Positions 24,801 to 32,466 of a DNA stretch of 64,000 bases are shown in pieces (the first letter of the stretch is position 1; each line of letters starts with the position of its first letter). Under the pieces are notes generated by a model. It did no database searches. It had not been told where the DNA came from and worked only from the letters and a program-made list of their open reading frames with translations. Source of the DNA: Micromonospora sediminicola (GTDB taxonomy: Bacteria > Actinomycetota > Actinomycetes > Mycobacteriales > Micromonosporaceae); contig NZ_FLRH01000004.1 in assembly GCF_900089585.1 (NCBI RefSeq), positions 2,067,389 through 2,131,388 of the forward strand. The letters run 5' to 3'. The position numbers and the translations under genes are program-made.

Positions 24801-25156
24801 CGGGCGAGCTGCGCGACATACCAGGCGGGCAGGTAGCCCTCGATCGGCAGCCCCGGATCGACCGCCAACCACCACTCCTGATTGGGCCAGCCGGCGGCCA
24901 GGTCGGGGTATGCCACGACGCGCGTCGCCCCGGCGTTCTCACCCAGACTGGCCCGTAGCGCGGCGACGGAGGTGAAGGCCAACACGTGGGTGCGGCCCCC
25001 GGAGGTCCAGGTGCCCCACCCGGCGGTCGAGCCGCCGGCGACCGGCAGCACCAGATCGACGCGGGTCAGTACGCGGAAGTACTGCTGCTGGTCCTGCGCG
25101 CGCAGCGCGTCCCGCATCGCCACCTCGGCCTCGGTGGCCGGCTCCCATCCGGTCAC
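21866..25156 (-). CDS. Large SseB-domain protein with disordered repeat-rich middle
   Basis: About 1096 aa. An SseB-like N-terminal domain (about 1-130) is followed by a long Pro/Ser/Thr/Ala-rich, probably disordered region (about 130-770). A second SseB-like domain (about 775-905: GFLTTLLLARVLLPVAPDSV, then ALANWAAEVG) and a C-terminal domain (about 935-1096) that closes with FKVDSARLPHGAELWRIGAD follow. Within the disordered part are five perfect 33-nt and five perfect 18-nt repeats. GTG 25156 has AAGGAG 8 nt upstream; GTG 25162 is too close to it. SseB-domain proteins are often found beside ESX genes; the role is unknown. Confidence 0.75.
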   Translation of the reverse strand: MTGWEPATEAEVAMRDALRAQDQQQYFRVLTRVDLVLPVAGGSTAGWGTWTSGGRTHVLAFTSVAALRASLGENAGATRVVAYPDLAAGWPNQEWWLAVDPGLPIEGYLPAWYVAQLARGDVRLPGRTMGARARLDRVESAARAARNGVPETAREAPLPRVPAAPAPPPPVPPTRAGRVAEAEEPSTVPMRTVPVLGRRVPTVPPRRRTPEAPEAGRPASGDEPGSDALDGWLTDLRRRPDEPDPFAAGRDASVDDPPPAPAPPPARSFFEPSSGRSSRRPSPLDAPRRSAERATPPSRFAGGQPFPRRRPLNEPVREDPTRAFPIGADQPPPASRPDDPTRPFRPARPAEDATGTLPRRHAGPATPAPDQWAGENPVADLAEAEELPPSVAEPVSAPPTPRRDFTPIVIEGTVIEARDLTEPTPAWSPPRADPVVPVPGGDAAAAWAGATDPTVPLPVDPVVDDTADLAAHLGATGTGEPVDGRSPFDRSGVGDEPTTPLSPAAAPPVSLFEPSSGASPSFASTAPFGSTASEPTTAFETASAFEPTTAQPTTSFETASAQPTTSFETASAQPTTSFETASAQPTTSFETASAQPTTSFETASAQPASAFEPASAFEPASAFEPASAFEPASAFEPTTPYGAASAFGPESTTAFESPGSGEPTVSLFEPPSSSAEPTVSLFESTAPLSESSNGAPASLFEPPTEPLFPPDPSPAEPDTTPLLGTPTPGSTSVPAESPVSWSARSDVEDGSPRSTASERPVDEPTSAGATTPSAGRPEFVPANEVEEELLSAAGSGNTDGFLTTLLLARVLLPVAPDSVPGSRPGDPGFVWHTRSIDGGAYVVAYTSPERLAEHADGPVDTVRVKFVQLIRRWPDAAWSFLVNPGSPVGAAYPGEQVLALANWAAEVGLGDEPEPSAAAPAPAAEPRPAAPPTDPSLPVTMQKAIAASQLAYYLERGFDRVSGFVHRAGELAHLRTPAELYDALGLGHPGSPFSRDDEEVYLLRWPAHRPSLYRIPYGGQNEAAMRAMEGWVIERPPFRGNGFAPGESTDVVAEFKVDSARLPHGAELWRIGADAAARLVAVLDTDALVWRKADEA
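23247..23336. repeat. Five perfect 18-nt tandem repeats inside the SseB-domain gene
   Basis: GGCTCGAACGCCGACGCG is repeated without change at 23247, 23265, 23283, 23301 and 23319. On the coding strand each unit encodes the hexapeptide S-A-F-E-P-A. The repeat length keeps the frame. Confidence 0.95.
23338..23502. repeat. Five perfect 33-nt tandem repeats inside the SseB-domain gene
   Basis: A 33-nt unit is repeated without a single change, starting at 23338, 23371, 23404, 23437 and 23470. On the coding strand it encodes the 11-residue unit TSFETASAQPT. Perfect identity between copies means recent expansion or ongoing slippage or recombination. The number of units may vary between strains. Confidence 0.95.
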
Positions 25157-25308
25157 GGCCACCTCTCCTTCCGCGAACAGGCCACAGGCATCGCCTACAA
25201 CCTACAAGGTGGTAACAAGATCACAATGCCTGGCCATCGACGCTCGGCCGTGACCTCGGCGAGGCGCTAACATCCCGTTCCGGAGTCGACACGTTACGGA
25301 GGTCGTCG

Positions 25309-26514
25309 ATGTCCCGGCCCCTCATCCGCCCGGCCCTGGCCGCCCTGGCGACCCTCCTCGTCGCCGGCCTGCCGGCCGCTCCGGCGGCGGCCCGCGCCCC
25401 GTCCGGATGCGCGGCGCCGCCGGCGCCCGCCCGACCGGTGGCCGAGCAGCCGTGGCCCCAGCAACGGTACGCGCCGGACCGGCTCGCCCCGCTCGCGACC
25501 GGCGCCGGCGTGGTGGTCGCGGTGGTCGACTCCGGGGTCGACCGGTCGCATCCGCAGCTCGCCGGCCGGGTGCTCGACGGCGCCGACTTCCTCGACCCGG
25601 GGGGCGACGGCACCCGGGACTGCGCCGGGCACGGCACCGGCGTGGCGAGCATCATCGCCGCCGCGCCGCGCCCCGGCGTCGCCTTCCGCGGCCTCGCGCC
25701 GGACGCGCGCGTCCTCCCGGTACGGGTGAGCGAGCAGCAGGTGGTCGAGGGGCGGGAGTCGGGGCGTACGGTCGACGCGGCCGACTTCGCCCGGGCGATC
25801 CGGTGGGCGGTGGACCACGACGCCGACGTGCTCAACCTGTCGGTCGTGCTGTACGCGGACGACCCGGCCGTCCGGGCCGCGATCGCCTACGCGGTGCGGC
25901 GGGACGTGGTGGTGGTGGCCGCCGCCGGCAACCTGCACGACAGCGGCGACCCCCGACCGTACCCGGCGGCGTACGACGGGGTGCTCGGCGTGGGCGCGAT
26001 CGGCCGGGACGGCGCACGCGCGGCCTTCTCCCAGACCGGCCCCTACGTCGACCTGGTCGCCCCGGGCAGCGAGGTGCTGATGGCGGCGCCCCGGCAGGGC
26101 CACCACCGGGCGGAGGGGACCAGCTATGCCACGCCCTTCGTGTCCGGCACCGCGGCGTTGCTGCGGCAGTATCGCCCCGGCTTGAGCGCGGCCGGGGTGG
26201 CAGGGCGGATCGTGGCCGGCACCGATCCGGCGCCGGGGCGGGGCGAGGGCTACGGCGCCGGGGTGCTCAACCCGTACCGCGCGGTGACCGAGTCGCCCGG
26301 CGAGGCATCCGCCCGCCCTCGTGCCGGCGTGGCGTTGCCGGCCGAGCGGCCGGATCCGGCCGCGCTCGACCGCCGGTCCCGTCGCGCCACGGCCCGGGAC
26401 CGGGCACTGCTGGTGGCCGGCGTGACCGGCGGGGCGGCGGCGCTGGTGGCGCTGCTGGCGGTGGTGCTGCCCCGGGGGGCGCGGCGGCGTTGGAACCCGG
26501 CCGGCCCGGCCTGA
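25309..26514 (+). CDS. mycP: Type VII secretion mycosin (subtilisin-like serine protease)
   Basis: A 401-aa S8 protease. A signal peptide (PALAALATLLVAGLPAAPAA) precedes the catalytic domain with D74 (AVVDSGVD), H108 (GHGTGVAS) and S272 (GTSYATPFVSGTAAL). A C-terminal membrane anchor at about 365-387 (LLVAGVTGGAAALVALLAVV) is followed by a basic tail. This is the mycosin layout: membrane-anchored with the protease outside, linked to ESX secretion. ATG 25309 follows ACGGAGG. It is divergent from the SseB-domain gene and convergent with the WXG100 pair. Confidence 0.93.
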   Translation: MSRPLIRPALAALATLLVAGLPAAPAAARAPSGCAAPPAPARPVAEQPWPQQRYAPDRLAPLATGAGVVVAVVDSGVDRSHPQLAGRVLDGADFLDPGGDGTRDCAGHGTGVASIIAAAPRPGVAFRGLAPDARVLPVRVSEQQVVEGRESGRTVDAADFARAIRWAVDHDADVLNLSVVLYADDPAVRAAIAYAVRRDVVVVAAAGNLHDSGDPRPYPAAYDGVLGVGAIGRDGARAAFSQTGPYVDLVAPGSEVLMAAPRQGHHRAEGTSYATPFVSGTAALLRQYRPGLSAAGVAGRIVAGTDPAPGRGEGYGAGVLNPYRAVTESPGEASARPRAGVALPAERPDPAALDRRSRRATARDRALLVAGVTGGAAALVALLAVVLPRGARRRWNPAGPA

Positions 26515-26522
26515 TCACCGGA

Positions 26523-26550
26523 CGCGGCCCGGGACCGCACCCGGGCCGCG
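26523..26550. terminator. Bidirectional hairpin between mycP and the WXG100 genes
   Basis: An 11-bp perfect stem (CGCGGCCCGGG, 26523-26533, with 26540-26550) and a 6-nt loop fill the 44-nt gap between two convergent genes. Confidence 0.7.
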
Positions 26551-26558
26551 CCCGGGGC

Positions 26559-26852
26559 TCACTGGAACAGGTTGGCGTTGCGCTTCTCGGTGTCGAGGTA
26601 GTCAGCCGCGGAGTCCTCCACGGCGAGCTTGATGTCACGCAGCATCGCCTGCAGGTCCTGCGAGGCGGCCCGCCACCGGGCCTGCCGCTGCTCGTACGCC
26701 TCCCGCGCCGCGCCGTTCCAGCTCGACACCAACGGCGCCGCGTCCCGTTCGAGCTGCCCGAGCTGGCTCTCCAGAGTGGTCAGCGCCCGTTGGATGTCCG
26801 CGCCGGCCTGTTGCAGGGCGGCGAAGTTGACGACCAGCACACCGTGCTCCAT
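26559..26852 (-). CDS. WXG100 family protein (EsxB-like), second of pair
   Basis: A 97-aa helical hairpin protein with the W-x-G turn at SSWNGAAREAYEQRQARW and flanking helices rich in Gln and Ala. Size and motif match ESX substrates exported as heterodimers by type VII secretion. ATG 26852 is preceded by GGAAGG. It lies 20 nt downstream of the other WXG100 gene, so both are probably co-transcribed and pair with each other. The C-terminal DYLDTEKRNANLFQ includes YLDTE, close to the Y-x3-D/E export signal. Confidence 0.9.
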   Translation of the reverse strand: MEHGVLVVNFAALQQAGADIQRALTTLESQLGQLERDAAPLVSSWNGAAREAYEQRQARWRAASQDLQAMLRDIKLAVEDSAADYLDTEKRNANLFQ

Positions 26853-26872
26853 GGGTTCGATCCTTCCGGTGG

Positions 26873-27202
26873 TCAGAGCGGCAGCTGGATGCCGCGGTTG
26901 GTGCCCGCCACCCGGCCGGCGGCCTCGGTGTCGGAGACGTCGTAGTGCCGGCCCGCGGTGCGGATCGCCGTGGCGGTCTCGCGCAAGGCCCGCTGCAGGG
27001 TCGCCTGGTCCTGCGCCCACTGCTGCTTGACCTGCTCGAACGAGCGCCCGCCGGCGCCCCGCCAGGCCTGCTGCAGCACCTCCAGCTCGGCCATCAGGCC
27101 GCTCAACATGGTCTGCAGCGACTGGTCGACCTGCTCGAACCTCCCGGCGGTCTGCTGCATCACCGCGGCTTCTGCCTGGGTCTGGGACATCCCGGACGTC
27201 AC
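26873..27202 (-). CDS. WXG100 family protein (EsxA-like), first of pair
   Basis: A 109-aa protein with the W-x-G turn in LQQAWRGAGGRSFEQVKQQW. The first helix (VMQQTAGRFEQVDQSLQTML) and second helix (ATLQRALRETATAIRTAGRH) give the usual helix-turn-helix fold. The start is GTG 27202 because GAGGAG lies 6-8 nt upstream; ATG 27190 in the same frame is an alternative. The C-terminus ends in HYDVSDTEAAGRVAGTNRGI and includes YDVSD, resembling the Y-x3-D/E export signal. It is the upstream partner of the pair. Confidence 0.9.
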   Translation of the reverse strand: MTSGMSQTQAEAAVMQQTAGRFEQVDQSLQTMLSGLMAELEVLQQAWRGAGGRSFEQVKQQWAQDQATLQRALRETATAIRTAGRHYDVSDTEAAGRVAGTNRGIQLPL

Positions 27203-27433
27203 CTCGTCTCCTCGGTCGTGGTCGGTCACCGTGTGACCACCGTGGACTCGCCGGTGCGCGCCCGCCGTCCCCGGAGGGGGAAGAGGGACGGCGGGGCGCG
27301 CGAACGACGATTTCGTCGCTGAAGGTAGCCGTCTCACTTCAGTTCTGCTACCCCCCGGGCCTCCCCTGTGGACAACGCTCCCACTACGATGAGCCACGGC
27401 GGCGTCACAGGGCGGACCGGGCGGGGAGGTACG

Positions 27434-29233
27434 GTGACCGCGAGCACGACCGAGCGACCCGCGCCGGGCGCTCCTCCTCAGTGGACCCGGGTGAGCGCAC
27501 CCGTGGTGCGCGCCGGTCAGGTCGTGACGACCCAGGTCGCGGCGGCCGTGCTGGTGGCCGCGATCGGGCGCGGCGTGGTGGTGACCGCCGTCGCGCTGCT
27601 CCTGGCCACGCTGCTGCTGCCCGCCGCCTGGGTCCGGGTCCGGGGCCGCTGGCTGCACGAGTGGCTCCGCGTCGGCGCCGCCCACCTGAGCCGTCGGCGT
27701 GCGCTGCCGCCGGCCGCCGATCCGGCGGCGCTGCTCGACCTGGTCGCTCCCGGCACGGTGGTGCAGGCCGCGGAACCGGCCGGCGGGCCCGCCGCCGTGC
27801 TGCACGACGCGGCCGGGCTGACCGCGCTGCTGGAACTCGGCGATCCGGACGATCTGCTCGGCGACCGCCCGGAGGCACTGCCGTCCCCGTTCGACCTGCT
27901 TCCCCCGACGGGTCCGGAGAGTCCGCCGGTCCGGCTGCAACTGGTCCTCTCGGCGTCGCCCGCACCGACGCCCGCCGTCGCGGCCGGTCCGGCCGGCACG
28001 TCCTACCGGCAGCTCACCGACGGCCGGACCGCCGGGCGGACCCGGGTCGTGCTGGCGATCCGGGTGCTCCGGGCCGACGGTTGGTCGGACGACGAGTTGC
28101 TGCGGGCGCTCGCCGGCACCGTCCGACGCACGGCCCGCCGGCTCGGCCCGCTCGGTGGACATCCCCTCGGGGCGCCGGCGGCGCTGCGGGTGATCGCCGA
28201 GATGGCCCACCACGAGGCCGGCGCACCGGTCCGGGAGACGTGGCCGCTGCTCACCGTGGGCGGGCTGCCGCAGGCCACCTGGCGGTTGCGCCGGTGGCCC
28301 GATCCACGCGGCGAGGCCGCCCGGGGCCTGCTGTCCCGGTTGCTGGCCACTCCGGGCACCGCCACCACCATCGCGCTCTGCGTCGGCCCGCACACCGGCT
28401 CCGCACCGACGCCGGTCGGGTTGACCGTGCGGGTCGCCACTGACGACGCGTCGGCGTTGACGCTGGCCGAGCGGGCGCTGCGCCGGGTGGCCGGCGACGC
28501 GGGCGCGGAGTTGCGGCGACTGGACGGCGAGCACCTGGCCGGGCTGGCCGCGACCCTGCCACTGGCGGTCGGCGGTGCCGGCGCGCCCGCGACCGGTTCG
28601 CCGCCGACGGGTCTGGACCTGCCGGTCGGCGGGTGCGGGCTGGTGGTGGGCGCGAACCGGCGCGGCGGCCCGCTCACCGTACGTCTGTTCCGGCCCGCGA
28701 CGACCCGGATGGTGCTGGTCGGCGGGGTGCCCGCCGCACAGTTGCTGGTGCTGCGGGCGCTGGCCCTCGGCGCCCGGGTGGCGGTGCAGACCGCACGGCC
28801 GCGCGCCTGGGAGGGGTTCGTGCGCGGGCTCGGGGCGCCGGCCGGCGGGGTGCCGCTGCTCCCGCCGGGGCGGCCGGCCGGCGGCGCGCCCGGGTCGCCG
28901 CTGCGCCCGCTGCTGCTGGTGGTCGACGCCGGCCCGGTGCCGCCGGAGGTCGGCCCGGCGGCGGCCTGGCAGTCCGTGCTCGTGGTCCGCGACGAGCTGA
29001 CCCCGGCGGACGCCCCGACGCTGGCCCGTGCCGACCTCGCCGTCCTGCAACCCCTCGACCCGGCCGAGGCCGCCCTGGCCGGCACCGCGCTCGGCCTCGG
29101 CGGCTCCGCAGACTGGCTCACCCGGATCCGCGACGACATGGTGGCGGTGGTCAACCGGCGGGCACTGCGCTGGGCGCTGCTCTCACCGACGCCGGTCGAG
29201 TCGCAACTGGTCGGTCGTCCGACCCGCCGCTGA
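27434..29233 (+). CDS. eccE: Type VII secretion protein EccE
   Basis: A 599-aa membrane protein. The N-terminal part has two adjacent membrane helices (about 22-62: AAAVLVAAIGRGVVVTAVAL, then LLLATLLLPAAWVRV), followed by a large, Ala/Leu/Arg-rich domain. It fits the actinomycete EccE family, a peripheral component of the ESX membrane complex. GTG 27434 follows GGGGAGG closely; an in-frame GTG at 27368 would add 22 residues without a ribosome site. It is divergent from the WXG100 pair. EccB, EccC and EccD do not follow: the next genes are unrelated. Confidence 0.75.
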   Translation: MTASTTERPAPGAPPQWTRVSAPVVRAGQVVTTQVAAAVLVAAIGRGVVVTAVALLLATLLLPAAWVRVRGRWLHEWLRVGAAHLSRRRALPPAADPAALLDLVAPGTVVQAAEPAGGPAAVLHDAAGLTALLELGDPDDLLGDRPEALPSPFDLLPPTGPESPPVRLQLVLSASPAPTPAVAAGPAGTSYRQLTDGRTAGRTRVVLAIRVLRADGWSDDELLRALAGTVRRTARRLGPLGGHPLGAPAALRVIAEMAHHEAGAPVRETWPLLTVGGLPQATWRLRRWPDPRGEAARGLLSRLLATPGTATTIALCVGPHTGSAPTPVGLTVRVATDDASALTLAERALRRVAGDAGAELRRLDGEHLAGLAATLPLAVGGAGAPATGSPPTGLDLPVGGCGLVVGANRRGGPLTVRLFRPATTRMVLVGGVPAAQLLVLRALALGARVAVQTARPRAWEGFVRGLGAPAGGVPLLPPGRPAGGAPGSPLRPLLLVVDAGPVPPEVGPAAAWQSVLVVRDELTPADAPTLARADLAVLQPLDPAEAALAGTALGLGGSADWLTRIRDDMVAVVNRRALRWALLSPTPVESQLVGRPTRR

Positions 29234-29283
29234 GCCGGTCGCACGGGTTCCGCCCGGGGAACGGGCGTGGCACGATCCCCGCC

Positions 29284-29670
29284 ATGGATTTCCTGAAGGG
29301 TCTACTGATCCGGGTCGCGACGACGGCGGTGGCCTTCTGGCTCGCCACGTTGCTGATCCCGGGCATCACGCTCGACTCCGATTCGGCCACCGAGACGGTG
29401 ACCACGCTGGTCCTCGTCGCGGTGATCTTCGGGGTGGTCAACGCGGTGCTCCAGCCGATCATCAAGACCGTGGGTTGCGGTTTCTACCTGCTCACCCTCG
29501 GCCTGATCGCGCTGGTGGTGAACGGGCTGCTCTTCCTGCTCACGAGCTGGATCGCCGGTGAGGCCGGGCTGCCCTTCCACGTGGACGGGTTCTGGCCGGC
29601 GGCGGTGCTGGGCGCGCTCTTCGTCGGCATCGTCACCTGGATCCTCGGCGCCGTCCTCGACCGCGACTGA
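29284..29670 (+). CDS. Phage-holin-family (DUF360-like) small membrane protein
   Basis: A 128-aa protein with four predicted helices: about 8-27, 42-62 (TTLVLVAVIFGVVNAVLQPI), 66-90 (VGCGFYLLTLGLIALVVNGL) and 102-122. The VVNAVLQPIIKTVG stretch between helices two and three is typical of the chromosomal phage holin 4_2-like family. Despite the name, these are ordinary bacterial membrane proteins of unknown function, and no phage genes are nearby. A hairpin terminator follows. Confidence 0.85.
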   Translation: MDFLKGLLIRVATTAVAFWLATLLIPGITLDSDSATETVTTLVLVAVIFGVVNAVLQPIIKTVGCGFYLLTLGLIALVVNGLLFLLTSWIAGEAGLPFHVDGFWPAAVLGALFVGIVTWILGAVLDRD

Positions 29671-29680
29671 GGCCCGGCGA

Positions 29681-29711
29681 GCCCGGCCGGCACCCACGGC
29701 GCCGGCCGGGC
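29681..29711 (+). terminator. Hairpin terminator after holin-family gene
   Basis: An 11-bp perfect stem (GCCCGGCCGGC, 29681-29691, with 29701-29711) and a 9-nt loop, 11 nt after the stop. Confidence 0.6.
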
Positions 29712-29767
29712 CAGCGAGCGGGAATTGGCTGGCGAGCGACCCGGGCGGCGGTACTAACGTCGGCCGG

Positions 29768-30256
29768 GTGTTCACAGTGACCCGCGCCGACGGCTACCAG
29801 CTCAGCACCGACCCGGACCGGCTCGACCTGGACCGGGTGCACGCCTGGCTCGCCACGGACGCCTACTGGGCGCTCGGACGGGAGCGGGAGACGGTGGCCC
29901 GCGCGTTCGCCGGTTCGATCGGCTTCGGCGTCTACCGTCCCGGTGACGGCCAGCAGGTCGCGGTCGCCCGGGTGGTGACCGACCGGGCCACCTTCGCCTG
30001 GCTCTGTGACGTCTACGTGGACCGGGCCGAACGCGGTCGCGGGCTGGGCACGTGGCTGGCCGGCGGCGTCCGCGACCACCTGGCCGAGCTGGGCGTACGC
30101 CGGATCCTGCTGGCCACGCTGGACGCGCACGGGGTGTACGGGAAGCTCGGGTTCCAGCCGGTGGCGGCGGACCGCTACATGGAGCTGGACCAGCGGGTGA
30201 CGCCCGTCACCGGAAAGGATCAGGGACCCGATCCGCACCTTACGGTGGACGGGTGA
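29768..30256 (+). CDS. GNAT family N-acetyltransferase
   Basis: A 162-aa protein with the GNAT core. Motif A is VYVDRAERGRGLGTWLAGGV (about 82-101), whose R-G-x-G-L-G loop binds acetyl-CoA pyrophosphate. Motif B follows near LLATLDAHGVYGKLGFQPV, with the catalytic-area Tyr and the GKLGF turn. The substrate cannot be told from sequence. GTG 29768 and GTG 29777 are both possible starts. The stop overlaps the start of rarD (GTGA), so the two are co-translated. Confidence 0.85.
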   Translation: MFTVTRADGYQLSTDPDRLDLDRVHAWLATDAYWALGRERETVARAFAGSIGFGVYRPGDGQQVAVARVVTDRATFAWLCDVYVDRAERGRGLGTWLAGGVRDHLAELGVRRILLATLDAHGVYGKLGFQPVAADRYMELDQRVTPVTGKDQGPDPHLTVDG

Positions 30257-31173
30257 ACCAGCTCCGCCTCGGTTATCTGTACGGCGTCGGCGCGTACCTG
30301 CTCTGGGGTTTCTTCCCGATCTACCTGAAGCTGCTCCGACCGGCCGGGCCGGTGGAGATCCTGGCGCACCGGATCGTCTGGTCGGTGGCGTTCGTGGCGC
30401 TGCTGCTGGCCGCGATGCGCCACGTCGGCTTCCTGCGCACGCTGGCCCGGCGACCGCGCGCGTTGGCCGGCATCGCGCTCGCGGCCGCGTTGATCGCGGT
30501 CAACTGGGGCACCTACATCTATGGCGTGAACTCCGACCGGGTGGTGGAGACCGCGCTCGGCTACTTCATCAACCCGCTGGTGTCGGTGCTGTTCGGCGTG
30601 GTCGCGCTGCGGGAGCGGCTGCGCCCCGGGCAGTGGGCGGCGTTGGGCGTCGGCGCGCTCGCCGTGGCGGTCCTCACCGTCGACTACGGCCGGCTGCCCT
30701 GGCTGGCGCTCACGCTCGCGTTCAGCTTCGCCGGCTACGGCCTGGTCAAGAAGCGGCTCGGGTTGCCCGCGGTGGAGGGGCTCTTCGTCGAGTCGGCGGT
30801 GCTGGCGCTGCCGGCCCTGGCGTACCTGGCGTGGTTGTCGGGCCGGGGCGACTCGACGTTCGGGCATGTCTCGGCCGGGCACACCGCGCTGCTGGTGCTG
30901 GCCGGCGCCGCCACCGCGATTCCGCTGCTGCTCTTCGCCGGCGCGGCGAACCGGCTGCCGCTGTCCACCGTCGGCATGCTGCAGTACCTGGCCCCGATCC
31001 TCCAGCTCGGCTGCGGCGTGCTGATCTTCCACGAGCCGATGCCCCCGGCCCGGCTCGCCGGCTTCGCCCTGGTCTGGCTGGCCCTCCTGCTCTTCACCGC
31101 CGACGCCCTCCGGAACACCCGCCGCACCCGCCCCACCCCCCAACCCACCCCCGCCCCCACCCCCCTGCGTTGA
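30253..31173 (+). CDS. rarD: EamA family transporter, RarD type
   Basis: A 306-aa membrane protein with ten predicted helices in two EamA repeats. GAYLLWGFFPIYLKLL at the start, WGTYIYGVNSDRVVETALGY and FINPLVSVLFGV are characteristic of RarD (chloramphenicol-sensitivity protein). The substrate is unknown. GTG 30253 overlaps the stop of the GNAT gene. The C-terminal tail (about 288-306) is Pro/Thr/Arg-rich, reflecting a C-tract in the DNA. Confidence 0.88.
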   Translation: MNQLRLGYLYGVGAYLLWGFFPIYLKLLRPAGPVEILAHRIVWSVAFVALLLAAMRHVGFLRTLARRPRALAGIALAAALIAVNWGTYIYGVNSDRVVETALGYFINPLVSVLFGVVALRERLRPGQWAALGVGALAVAVLTVDYGRLPWLALTLAFSFAGYGLVKKRLGLPAVEGLFVESAVLALPALAYLAWLSGRGDSTFGHVSAGHTALLVLAGAATAIPLLLFAGAANRLPLSTVGMLQYLAPILQLGCGVLIFHEPMPPARLAGFALVWLALLLFTADALRNTRRTRPTPQPTPAPTPLR

Positions 31174-31238
31174 TCTTGCACTTCCGGCCCGGACGAAAGG
31201 GGCGATGCGCCCGAAACGAGGGCCCAAAGTGCAAGATC
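31172..31238. repeat. Inverted repeat between convergent genes
   Basis: GATCTTGCACTT (31172-31183) and its exact complement AAGTGCAAGATC (31227-31238) bracket 43 nt that also contain a weaker CGGCCC/GGGCCC pairing. The left arm overlaps the end of rarD. It may act as a terminator for both directions. I recall this arm sequence as common in related genomes, but only one copy was seen here. Confidence 0.6.
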
Positions 31239-31264
31239 GCCGCAGTGGGGGCGGGGGGGGCGGG

Positions 31265-31954
31265 TCAGCGGAGGTCGTAGGCGAGGACGGGGGTTTCGGT
31301 GCCTCGTTGCAGCTCCAGGCGGACCAGTTCCCCCTTGGTGAAACGGGTGACGCCGGAGAAGCGCAGGTCGTCACCGGGGGCGGCCAGCCAGGAGCCGATC
31401 TGCTCCGTCGCGCCGTCCGGGCCGTGCGCCACCAGCCGGAACGTGTACGCCTCACGGTGCCCGGCGCGCCGGTCGTAGCCGCAGTGCATGGTGACCTCGG
31501 TGCCCCAGGGCGTCTCGGTCAGCCCCACCTCGGCGTGCACCGGCGCGGTCCCGGCCACCGGTCGCATGGCGGTCAGCGCCACCTGCCGGGTGGCCGGCTC
31601 GGCCGGCGGCCGGACCAGCGTCACGCCCACACCCGCGAGCACCGCCAGCACCGCGGCGGCGAGCGCGGTCGCCGCGTACCGCCGGCGGGAGCGGGACCGC
31701 TCGCGGCGCCGCCGCTCCCGCGCGGCGTCGAGCAGCGCGGGCACCCGGTTGGTCTCCGGTCCGACCTCCAGGAACTGCTCCAGCCCGGCCGGGTCGAGCC
31801 GGCCCAGCAGGCCGGGCAGCACGGCGATCTCGGCGACCGCCTCCCGGCACGCGGCGCAGCCGGCCAGGTGCCGTTCGTAGGCGGCGCGCTCGGCCGGGGC
31901 GAGGGCGCCCAGCACGTACGCCCCGTCGTCGTGCGCGAACTCGCAGCGGGTCAT
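31265..31954 (-). CDS. Zinc-finger anti-sigma factor (membrane-anchored)
   Basis: A 229-aa protein. The N-terminal anti-sigma domain has the zinc-binding H29-x3-C33-x2-C36 motif (RHLAGCAACR). A membrane helix lies at about 93-114 (YAATALAAAVLAVLAGVGVTLV), and the C-terminal extracytoplasmic domain resembles the RskA/anti-sigma-K C-terminal type (about 118-229, with TEQIGSWLAAPGDDLRFSGV). It holds the ECF sigma factor inactive until a signal releases it. ATG 31954 overlaps the sigma stop (ATGA). Confidence 0.88.
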   Translation of the reverse strand: MTRCEFAHDDGAYVLGALAPAERAAYERHLAGCAACREAVAEIAVLPGLLGRLDPAGLEQFLEVGPETNRVPALLDAARERRRRERSRSRRRYAATALAAAVLAVLAGVGVTLVRPPAEPATRQVALTAMRPVAGTAPVHAEVGLTETPWGTEVTMHCGYDRRAGHREAYTFRLVAHGPDGATEQIGSWLAAPGDDLRFSGVTRFTKGELVRLELQRGTETPVLAYDLR

Positions 31955-32466
31955 CCGGTCACCCCCATCTCGGCCAGCACCAACCGTAGTGAGCGCAGCG
32001 CATAGTGGGTGCGCGACTTCACCGTGCCCGGCGGCACGCCCAGCCGGGCGGCCGCCTCCGCCACCGACCGCCCCTGGTAGAAGCACTCGACCAGCACCTC
32101 GCGGTGGGTCGGGCTCAGCCGGTTGAGCGCCTCGGCCACCGTCCACGCCTCCACCGCGCGCTCCGTCTCGTCGACCGTCTCGGCGGTTTCGGGCAGCTCG
32201 TCGGTGTAGACCTCGCCGACCCGGGCCGAGCGGCGACGCCACGCGTCGATGGCCAGGTTCCGCGCCGTGGTGAAGAGCCAGGCGCGGACCGAACCCCGCC
32301 GCGGATCCAGCGACTCCGGGTGCCGCCAGGCCCGCAGCAGCGTCTCCTGCACCAGGTCCTCGGCGCGCGGCCGATCGCCGTTGACCAGTCGCAGGGCGTG
32401 CGCGAACAGCGCGTCGGCATGCTCGTCGTGCAGCGCGCGCAGCAGCTGGGCGTCGTGGTCACTGAT
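31951..32466 (-). CDS. ECF RNA polymerase sigma factor, apparent ATC start
   Basis: A 171-aa sigma-70 family protein if read from ATC 32466. Region 2 is DEHADALFAHALRLVNGDRP, then RAEDLVQETLLRAWRHPESL and AWLFTTARNLAIDAWRRRSA. Region 4 is LNRLSPTHREVLVECFYQGR, then SVAEAAARLGVPPGTVKSRTHYALR. The product should begin (start)-SDHDAQLLRAL, but the codon there is ATC, 7 nt after GAGG. The first in-frame GTG (32352) would delete the first part of region 2. Either AUC initiates, or the base is a variant or error. Confidence 0.8.
   Translation of the reverse strand: MSDHDAQLLRALHDEHADALFAHALRLVNGDRPRAEDLVQETLLRAWRHPESLDPRRGSVRAWLFTTARNLAIDAWRRRSARVGEVYTDELPETAETVDETERAVEAWTVAEALNRLSPTHREVLVECFYQGRSVAEAAARLGVPPGTVKSRTHYALRSLRLVLAEMGVTG

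Noticed and set aside
27368..27376. TGTGGACAA, a match to an actinomycete DnaA box
   Set aside because: Only one exact copy was seen, with no cluster, no dnaA or dnaN nearby, so it does not indicate an origin.
29284..29670. Phage remnant suggested by a holin-family protein
   Set aside because: The family is named after holins but is widespread on chromosomes; no other phage genes, attachment sites or integrase are near.
32115..32462. 115-aa frame starting at a GTG near the expected sigma factor start
   Set aside because: It begins with a good start codon but is in the wrong frame: the product lacks sigma regions, which are intact in the frame that starts at ATC 32466.
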